Source of the DNA: an uncultured bacterium
Lineage (GTDB): Bacteria; Bacillota; Clostridia; Oscillospirales; Oscillospiraceae
Direction of reading: 5' to 3'
Assembly: GCA_949288405.1 (NCBI GenBank)
Contig: CASEKM010000168.1
Location: 1-11,455, forward strand
DNA: 11,455 bases
Part shown: positions 6,311-11,455 of the stretch, piece after piece
Layout: every line of letters begins with the position of its first letter
Numbering within the stretch: position 1 is the stretch's first letter
Notes under the pieces: generated by a model
What the model was told of the DNA's origin: nothing
Databases searched by the model: none
What the model saw: the letters and a program-made list of their open reading frames with translations, nothing else
Program-made: the position numbers and the translations under genes

Positions 6311-7153
6311 ATGGATATGCGGACCATCACAAGCGCGGCATTGGCCGCTTTTGCCCAGCACCTGCAAAGCCGGGAGCGCAGCGCCGGGACCATCGAGAAG
6401 TACGTTCGGGACGTCCGGGCCTTTGCCGCCTTTCTGGGCGGGGCGGAGGTCACCCGGGAGCGGGCCGCCGCCTGGCGGGACAGCCTGCTGGACCAGGGTC
6501 GGGCCCCGGTCACGGTCAACTCCATGACGGCGGCGGCCAATCAATTTTTCGCCTTTCTGGGCTGGGAGGACTGCAAAATCAAGGCCCTGAAGCTCCAGCG
6601 GAAGCTGTTCCGGGACGACCGGCGGGAGCTGACCCGGGAGGAGTATGAGCGCCTCCTGGCCGCCGCCCACGCCCTGGGCCGGGAGCGGTTGGCTCTGCTG
6701 CTGGAGACCATCTGCTCCACGGGCATCCGGGTGAGCGAAGTGAAATATATCACCGTGGAGGCCGCCCGGACCGGGCGGGCGGAGATTTCCCTGAAGGGCA
6801 AGCTGCGCACGATCCTGCTGCCCGGCAAGCTGTGCCGGAAGCTGAAAAAGTACGCCAGAACACAAAAAACCGCCTCCGGTGAGATCTTCCTCACCAGAAG
6901 CGGAAAGAGCCTGTCCCGCCGCCAAATCTGGACGGAGATGAAGCGCCTGTGCAAAACGGCCGGGGTGGCCCCCAGCAAGGTCTTTCCCCACAACCTGCGG
7001 CATTTATTCGCCCGGACATTTTACCGGGTGTGGGACGTGGTCAAGCTGGCCGACGTGCTGGGACACAGCTCGGTGGAGACCACCCGGATCTACCTCATCT
7101 CCACCGGGGCGGAGCACATGAAAATTTTAAGCCGGATGCATCTCATACAATAG
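6311..7153 (+). CDS. Tyrosine recombinase (XerC/D-like), candidate invertase
   Basis: The 280-residue recombinase is complete. The N-terminal core-binding SAM-like domain (about 1-100) contains GTIEKYVRDVRAFAAFLGG. The catalytic domain (about 105-280) has Arg140 in CSTGIRVSE, Lys162/164 in LKGKLR, His227 and Arg230 in PHNLRHLF, His252 in LGHSSVETT, and nucleophile Tyr261 in RIYL. GGAGGG lies 6 bases before the ATG. It lacks the extra N-terminal domain of phage-type integrases and resembles the short Xer-like enzymes that flip promoters in gut bacteria. Its stop codon lies 3 bases before one arm of a 14-bp inverted repeat, so that segment is its likely target. A chromosomal XerC/D role is less likely because of this setting and the catalytically dead homologue next door. 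Confidence 0.9.
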   Translation: MDMRTITSAALAAFAQHLQSRERSAGTIEKYVRDVRAFAAFLGGAEVTRERAAAWRDSLLDQGRAPVTVNSMTAAANQFFAFLGWEDCKIKALKLQRKLFRDDRRELTREEYERLLAAAHALGRERLALLLETICSTGIRVSEVKYITVEAARTGRAEISLKGKLRTILLPGKLCRKLKKYARTQKTASGEIFLTRSGKSLSRRQIWTEMKRLCKTAGVAPSKVFPHNLRHLFARTFYRVWDVVKLADVLGHSSVETTRIYLISTGAEHMKILSRMHLIQ

Positions 7154-7155
7154 GA

Positions 7156-7169
7156 CAAAATGAGTGTTT
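7156..7169 (+). repeat. Left arm of 14-bp inverted repeat (inversion site)
   Basis: CAAAATGAGTGTTT is the exact reverse complement of 7408-7421. Both arms are preceded on the outer side by TAGG (here with one extra A). Confidence 0.85.
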
Positions 7170-7218
7170 TGCTGTCTGACAGCGAAAAAACACCAAATCC
7201 TTACATATGGTTAGCTGA

Positions 7219-7247
7219 ATTGTAGCACGAACCTTGAGAGAATTCAA
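7219..7247 (-). promoter_or_regulatory. Strong sigma-A promoter inside the switch, facing away from the VWA operon
   Basis: On the minus strand, TTGAAT (7242-7247) and TACAAT (7219-7224) are 17 bp apart, with TGC directly before the -10 (extended -10). The only gene in front of it in this orientation is the recombinase, in antisense. No comparably good plus-strand promoter is visible in the segment. Confidence 0.78.
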
Positions 7248-7264
7248 GGTGTTCCAGCAATTTT

Positions 7265-7327
7265 GGGCGCGAAAATCAGACCACTTGAAAATTTCTTGTT
7301 CAAGCGGTCTGGTTTTCACGCCCTTTT
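7265..7327 (+). terminator. Long hairpin with T-tract inside the switch
   Basis: Arms of 25 nt (7265-7289 and 7299-7323) pair at 23 positions, counting one G:T wobble, with a 9-nt loop. TTTT then CCC follows on the plus strand. Read on the minus strand there is no T-tract, so its terminator action would be orientation dependent. In this orientation it would stop transcripts leaving the recombinase gene. Confidence 0.6.
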
Positions 7328-7407
7328 CCCCATTTCCTCCCGCTTTTTGGCGTTCCGGTGAAATACAAAATGGCTCCGGAAGGGAACTGGCCGCCGCGGC
7401 GTGTCCT

Positions 7408-7421
7408 AAACACTCATTTTG
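7408..7421 (-). repeat. Right arm of 14-bp inverted repeat (inversion site)
   Basis: AAACACTCATTTTG is the reverse complement of 7156-7169. It lies 9 bases before the GGAGG ribosome site of the next gene, so inversion would leave that ribosome site and start codon untouched. Confidence 0.85.
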
Positions 7422-7446
7422 CCTACAGCGGGAGGAGATGAGGACG

Positions 7447-8322
7447 ATGGAGGCGCTGCTGGACCCGGTGGCGGAACGCCGGGTACAATCCCCGCCTCGT
7501 GCGGGACCTCCGGGCCTGCGGCTGACCCCGGCGGACCTGGAGGCATATCTGGACAGCCTGTCCCAGCTGGGGCGGGGACGCGACACCTTGGCCACCTACC
7601 GGCGGAACGTCCGTGCGCTGTACGACGGACTGCCGGAGGACAAGACGGTCCGCCCCGGCACCCTGGCGCGGTGGCAGAGGATGCTGTTGGAGAAGGGATA
7701 CTCTCCCCGGACGGTCAACGTCCGCATGTCGGTAGCCAACAGTCTGATGGCATTTCTGGGCCGCAGGGATCTGCAGTCCGTGGGCGCCCTGGAGGTGGAC
7801 GACGTGCAGCCGGAGCTGACGCGGTCGGAGTATCTCCGCCTGCTCACCACGGCCCGGGCGCTGGACAAGGAGCGCCTGTACCTGCTGGTGAAGCTCTTCG
7901 GCTGCACCGGCCTGCCCCTGCAGGAGCTGCCGCGGGTGACGGTGGAAGCCCTCACGGAGGGGCGGGTCATCGTCCGCAGCAGCGGGACTGTCCAGCTGCT
8001 CCACCTTCCGGACTTTTTGCGGAAGGAGTTATTGGCCTACGCCCGGCGGGAGGGGACGGTTTCCGGCCCCATTTTCCACACCAAGAGCGGAAAACCGCTG
8101 GGACGCACCGCCGTCACGGACAGCATCAAGCGGCTGTGCCGGGACGCCCGGGTACCGGAGGAAAAAGCCAACCCCCGCTGTTTGAAGCGGTTGTGGCAGA
8201 GTACTCAGGACGGCATTCGCACCCAAATCGACCTGCTGGTGGAGCAGGCCTGCGACCGGCTGATGGAGACGGAACAGCTCACCGTCGGCTGGGATGTGGG
8301 TAAGGGGGTGAGTGACGTGTGA
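7447..8322 (+). CDS. Catalytically dead tyrosine recombinase homologue
   Basis: The 291-residue product aligns along its length with the neighbouring recombinase. Shared blocks include DTLATYRRNVRALY, SPRTVNVRMSVANSLMAFLG, ELTRSEYLRLLTTARALDKE and GPIFHTKSGKPLGRTAVTDS. The catalytic positions are lost: the first Arg is Pro157 (GCTGLPLQE), the beta-hairpin Lys region is SSGTVQLLHLP, HxxR has become Arg244 and Lys247 (PRCLKRLW), and the GHSS and RIYL motifs are absent. The frame is intact, so it is probably kept for DNA binding or for pairing with the active enzyme rather than being a decaying relic. GGAGGAG fits the ATG at 7447; 7438 is an alternative. The frame stays open upstream to 7234 through the switch, which I do not take as coding. 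It is followed 65 bp later by the VWA gene, probably in one operon. Confidence 0.8.
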   Translation: MEALLDPVAERRVQSPPRAGPPGLRLTPADLEAYLDSLSQLGRGRDTLATYRRNVRALYDGLPEDKTVRPGTLARWQRMLLEKGYSPRTVNVRMSVANSLMAFLGRRDLQSVGALEVDDVQPELTRSEYLRLLTTARALDKERLYLLVKLFGCTGLPLQELPRVTVEALTEGRVIVRSSGTVQLLHLPDFLRKELLAYARREGTVSGPIFHTKSGKPLGRTAVTDSIKRLCRDARVPEEKANPRCLKRLWQSTQDGIRTQIDLLVEQACDRLMETEQLTVGWDVGKGVSDV

Positions 8323-8387
8323 CGTGCTCTCCCCTGCCTCTGCGACTATGAGGCGACCATTTCAAACAGTAAGGAGGAAAAGGCGAG

Positions 8388-11216
8388 ATGAAAAAACGAT
8401 TATTGGCGGCGGTCATGTCCCTGTGCATGATCGTCTCCCTGCTGCCGGTAAGCGCGCTGGCGGCGCCGGAGTCTGATCCGGGCGTGGTGTTCACCAAAAA
8501 TGCTACGTTGGATAAGCAGACTGGAGACGTGACCATCACCATGGAGGCCTATGCCACCGGGGATGAGGTCGTGATCCCAGGGAAGAGCACTCCCCTGGAC
8601 ATCGTCCTGGTGCTGGACCAGTCCGGCTCCATGGCGTACGATTTTGATGGCGAATCTACATATAATAATACAGAGCGCCGTCAGTACGCTATGAAGCAGG
8701 CGGTAAAAGCCTTCGTGGATGAGGTTGCCGACAATGCCGGTACCAATGATCTCAACAATGAGGTCCAGCACAACATCGGCATTGTGACCTTCGGCAACGA
8801 GGGCACCCTGAAGCTTGCGCTGACAGATGCGGAGAGCGGCAAGGACACAATCAAAAGGTCCATTGACAGCTTGCCCAATAGCCCCTCTGGGGCCACCCGG
8901 GTGGATCTTGGCATAGCGGTTGCCAAGCAGATGCTGGACACTGCTCAGAACGATGGCAAAGAAAAAGTTGTCATCGTCTTTACGGACGGCGTGCCAACAA
9001 CTAGCAGTAACTTTAGCACAGATGTTGCAAATGGTGCCATTAAAACGGCGCAGCAGATGAAGCAGAATGGAGTTACCGTTTACACCGTTGGCATTTTCAA
9101 TGGCGTTGACCCCACTGAGACACACGGTGACAAGTGGGACTATGCTGTATATGATGATGTTCCATGCGACGGGAATCCCGGAAGCTATTGGGGCGGTTCC
9201 TATGTAGCCGGTTTCTTTGGCAGCAACGATTTTGATGCAGTTGATGTACCTGCGGGGAATCGTTTTCTGAACTATTTGTCCTCAAATTATGAAAATGCAG
9301 AGGGAATTGGAGTAACAAAAGGAACCTATGATCCGGGAGACACTTTTTGGGGAGTCGGCTCTGGTACAGGTTATAGAATTGACGCCAATGCGGAACAGAC
9401 TGGTGATAGCTATTACCTGACCGCTGCGGATGCAGAGAGCTTGACCAACGTGTTCTCTACCATTGCGGGCTCCATCGGCAGCACGGCGAATGCCTCTCTG
9501 GACAGCGAGACCATCGTGAAGGACGTGGTCTCCCAGTACTACACCGCCCCGGCCGAGGCCGATGTGAAGGTGTATACACAGGTGTACCAGGGGAACAACC
9601 AGTGGGCGGAGCGTGTTGACGTTACCAATGATGTCGCCGTAAACGTTGAGGGCCAGACCGTAACCGTGACCGGCTACGACTACGCGGCCAACTACGTGTC
9701 CCAGACGATGAAGCAGGACGGGTCTTACGGCACCAAGCTGGTGATTGAGTTCATCGTGAAGCCGACCGCCACTGCCTCCTCTCAGGCGCAGATCCCCACC
9801 AACACCTCCGCGGAGATCCTGGTGGGCAGCACTCAGGTTGCCACGGCGGCTGCACAGCCCATCACAGGCAACCAGCTGAGCTATGCTGCGAACCTGGGCG
9901 AGCTTACCGGCTTTGATGCCGAAGCGCCCAATGCGGTGTACTACGCCCCCGGCTGCGGCGAGATCACCTTGAGCGGGGACGGCGTGACCCTGAGCCCAAC
10001 TACGCCTGGATTGAAGCCCGGCGTCACCTTCGTCGGCTGGAGCTCGGACGGCACCTATTCCGCCAGCAATCCGGCTGAACAGGCTGTGGACTCTATTATT
10101 ACCAATAAGGTTACCCTCGCCAACGACACGACGGTCTATGCCGTGTGGGCCAAGGACAAGAACGGGAATGGTGAGCCGGATTACGAGGAAGACAAATACA
10201 CTGTGACTTACACCGATGGTGTGGATGGTGAAGCAGTCTTTGCCGATCAGAAGTATGAGGACCTGTTTGCGGGCACGGATACTCCTGCATTCAACATGAC
10301 CGGTATTACAGCCGACAAAAACGGCAATCCTGCGCGGCAAGACTATGTATTTGTCAGCTGGAATCCTACGGTAGCCGAAAAGGTGGAGGGAGACAATCTC
10401 CAGATCACTTATACGGCAACTTGGGCAGAAGACAAGAACAACAATGATACGCCGGATAGCAGTGAAGACAAATACACTGTGACCTACACCGATGGTGTAG
10501 ACGGCGAGGAAGTCTTTGCCGATCAGAAGCATGAGGGCCTGTTTGCGGGTGCGAATACTCCTGCATTCAACATGACCGGTATTACAGCTGACAAAAACGG
10601 CAATCCTGCGCGGCAGGACTATGTATTTATCAGCTGGAATCCCACGGTAGCCGAAAAGGTGGAGGGAGACAATCTCCAGATCACTTATACGGCAACTTGG
10701 GCAGAAGACAAGAACAACAATGATGTTCCTGACGACGAGGAAATTTACACCATTCATGTTGATTTCGGCAAGTACGCGGAGGATGGTACCACTTGGACTT
10801 CGTTTGAAGAAGCTGATCTGACCAGCAACGCCACTGCGCCGCTGACTCCTCCGACGGAAAAAGCCCAGCAGGACGCTCAAAGCAATGGCATGGTATTCGT
10901 CGGATGGAAAGCCCCAAATGGCAATATGGTTACCAGCTTCGACTATGAGACCCTGGCCGCCATTGTGGGCGAAAACTGGACGCCCGACAATGAGACCTGG
11001 ATGAAGATCGAAGCCGTCTACGAAGAGGCCGCAAAGGTCATCACCCTGAAGTTCGACAACGGTGAGGGCACCTGGTCTGATGGCTTCGATGATTCGCAGA
11101 CGAAAGATGTTACCTACACCAGCGACGGCGAGGTCATCGGGACTATCCCCGAAGTCACCGCCCCGCTATCCCCGAAGTCACCGCCCCGGAGAATGAGAAG
11201 CTCTCTTACTGGGTGA
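8388..11216 (+). CDS. Secreted VWA-domain surface protein, frameshifted near 11165
   Basis: The 942 residues start with a signal peptide (about 1-25: MKKR, a hydrophobic core, ALA). A von Willebrand factor A domain (about 70-365) has a complete MIDAS: DQSGS at 77-81, Thr170 in SGATRVD and Asp200 in FTDG, so metal-dependent ligand binding is expected. A linker and a beta-rich region follow (about 370-585). Then come two 92-residue repeats (601-784) of the Listeria-Bacteroides/InlB-B type with W-NPTVAEKV...ITYTATW, and further similar units. Asp/Asn-rich DKNNNDTPD-like segments resemble calcium-binding TSP3 loops. AAGGAGG precedes the ATG by 10 bases. The last 20 residues are out of frame because of a 23-bp duplication, and the true C-terminus, with any sortase or S-layer anchor, lies beyond the window. 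The likely role is an adhesin or surface antigen. Confidence 0.85.
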   Translation: MKKRLLAAVMSLCMIVSLLPVSALAAPESDPGVVFTKNATLDKQTGDVTITMEAYATGDEVVIPGKSTPLDIVLVLDQSGSMAYDFDGESTYNNTERRQYAMKQAVKAFVDEVADNAGTNDLNNEVQHNIGIVTFGNEGTLKLALTDAESGKDTIKRSIDSLPNSPSGATRVDLGIAVAKQMLDTAQNDGKEKVVIVFTDGVPTTSSNFSTDVANGAIKTAQQMKQNGVTVYTVGIFNGVDPTETHGDKWDYAVYDDVPCDGNPGSYWGGSYVAGFFGSNDFDAVDVPAGNRFLNYLSSNYENAEGIGVTKGTYDPGDTFWGVGSGTGYRIDANAEQTGDSYYLTAADAESLTNVFSTIAGSIGSTANASLDSETIVKDVVSQYYTAPAEADVKVYTQVYQGNNQWAERVDVTNDVAVNVEGQTVTVTGYDYAANYVSQTMKQDGSYGTKLVIEFIVKPTATASSQAQIPTNTSAEILVGSTQVATAAAQPITGNQLSYAANLGELTGFDAEAPNAVYYAPGCGEITLSGDGVTLSPTTPGLKPGVTFVGWSSDGTYSASNPAEQAVDSIITNKVTLANDTTVYAVWAKDKNGNGEPDYEEDKYTVTYTDGVDGEAVFADQKYEDLFAGTDTPAFNMTGITADKNGNPARQDYVFVSWNPTVAEKVEGDNLQITYTATWAEDKNNNDTPDSSEDKYTVTYTDGVDGEEVFADQKHEGLFAGANTPAFNMTGITADKNGNPARQDYVFISWNPTVAEKVEGDNLQITYTATWAEDKNNNDVPDDEEIYTIHVDFGKYAEDGTTWTSFEEADLTSNATAPLTPPTEKAQQDAQSNGMVFVGWKAPNGNMVTSFDYETLAAIVGENWTPDNETWMKIEAVYEEAAKVITLKFDNGEGTWSDGFDDSQTKDVTYTSDGEVIGTIPEVTAPLSPKSPPRRMRSSLTG
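10188..10463 (+). repeat. 276-bp in-gene repeat, copy 1
   Basis: Encodes residues 601-692 of the VWA protein, from EDKYTVTYTDGVDGE to DKNNNDTPDSS. It is directly followed by a near-identical copy. A shorter related end (AVWAKDKNGNGEPDYE) precedes it, so the repeat family extends upstream in diverged form. Confidence 0.9.
10464..10739 (+). repeat. 276-bp in-gene repeat, copy 2
   Basis: Encodes residues 693-784, the second copy. It differs from copy 1 at scattered, partly synonymous positions. Long identical DNA blocks, such as those around ATGACCGGTATTACAGC and GTGGAGGGAGACAATCTCC, point to recent duplication or gene conversion. The unit length keeps the frame. Confidence 0.9.
11143..11188 (+). 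repeat. Perfect 23-bp tandem duplication that shifts the VWA frame
   Basis: Copies at 11143-11165 and 11166-11188 are identical. Because 23 is not a multiple of three, the second copy throws translation out of frame, and a TGA ends it at 11216. With a single copy the frame reads TIPEVTAPENEKLSYWVTDD and stays open to the window end. Confidence 0.93.
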
Positions 11217-11455
11217 CTGATGATGGTGTGCAGCTGGCCCCTGAGGCCCTGAATGGCCTCATCTATGCTGAGGCTGCGGATCTCTTTGGTATCACCGAAG
11301 GCAATGTGAAGCTGACCGCCGTCTATGAGCCGGTCTCCGTCTCCATCACCGTCCAGTTTGTGGATGAGGACGGCGTTACCTCTCTTGGCGGCGGCGACGT
11401 GATCTCCACCGACCCCGATCGGGAACTGGAGATTGCAGATCCCACAGCCCCCGCG
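11189..11455 (+). pseudogene. Out-of-frame continuation of the VWA surface protein (partial)
   Basis: These 89 codons follow on from the VWA gene if one 23-bp copy is removed. The encoded text (ENEKLSYWVTDDGVQLAPEA, then DLFGITEGNVKLTAVYEP and SVSITVQFVDEDGV) has the same repeat-domain style and codon use as the upstream protein. It has no start or ribosome site of its own. The frame is open at the window edge, so the gene runs on. It is either the reversible OFF state of a slippage-prone gene, a fixed mutation, or an assembly error. Confidence 0.8.

Larger units (their letters stand above)
7156..7421. mobile_element. Candidate invertible promoter segment (phase switch)
   Basis: Perfect 14-bp inverted repeats bound a 238-bp segment between the active recombinase and the dead recombinase-VWA operon. 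Inside are a strong minus-strand promoter (7219-7247), a long hairpin with T's after it on the plus strand (7265-7327), and no convincing gene. Size and layout match known tyrosine-recombinase switches such as cwpV of C. difficile and fimS of E. coli. In the assembled orientation the promoter points away from the VWA operon (OFF) and the hairpin could stop read-through from the recombinase gene. Inversion would place the transcription start near 7365, about 80 nt before the next start codon. Inversion itself is inferred. Confidence 0.72.

Noticed and set aside
7156..7421. Attachment sites of an integrated element
   Set aside because: Integration leaves direct repeats, but these are inverted, and the 238 bp between them carry no mobile genes.
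7234..7446. N-terminal extension of the dead recombinase into the switch
   Set aside because: It would start at a TTG inside the invertible segment, shows no similarity to recombinases, and a strong GGAGG lies just before the ATG at 7447.
9282..10880. Minus-strand open frame of 532 codons opposite the VWA gene
   Set aside because: It mirrors the in-gene repeats, has no homology I recognise and no ribosome site. The plus-strand frame has a signal peptide and VWA motifs.

Overview
The window comes from a GC-rich, spore-forming Gram-positive bacterium. Evidence is a clear spoVT, a CIRCE/HrcA-type operator, strong AGGAGG ribosome sites and sigma-A promoters. The gene set, codon bias and GGGCGGCC-type hairpin repeats fit an Oscillospiraceae gut lineage such as Flavonifractor, Lawsonibacter or Oscillibacter. 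That placement is inference, since no rRNA or other marker is present.

Left part, 1-6092, is ordinary chromosome with every gene on the minus strand. Positions 1-687 hold no credible gene, only dispersed hairpin repeats. Next comes a three-gene operon, read right to left: a YfbR-like 5'-deoxynucleotidase, a small ACT protein (UPF0237) and a PFL/UPF0210 protein. Then come spoVT, pepD (Xaa-His dipeptidase) and hsp20, each with its own terminator and promoter. Two local oddities stand out. The spoVT promoter lies on a perfect 51-bp tandem duplication carrying two forespore-sigma-like promoters. The hsp20 promoter is overlapped by a near-perfect CIRCE.

Right part, 6259-11455, is on the plus strand and looks like a phase-variable surface-protein cassette. 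A complete tyrosine recombinase (6311-7153) ends three bases before one arm of a perfect 14-bp inverted repeat; the other arm is at 7408-7421, just before the next gene's ribosome site. The 238 bp between the arms carry a strong sigma-A promoter (extended -10) pointing backwards, away from the downstream genes, and a long hairpin followed by T's. Inverting the segment would aim the promoter at a gene pair: a second tyrosine-recombinase homologue that has lost its catalytic residues (7447-8322), and a large secreted von Willebrand factor A protein with tandem 92-residue repeats (from 8388). As assembled, the switch reads OFF.

The VWA gene is also broken by a perfect 23-bp tandem duplication at 11143-11188. 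Removing one copy restores an open frame to the window edge. The surface protein may therefore be silenced twice, by promoter inversion and by a slippage-prone repeat. The recombinase, the 14-bp inverted repeat with its promoter, the catalytically dead recombinase and the VWA protein together are the best candidate here for an undescribed system.
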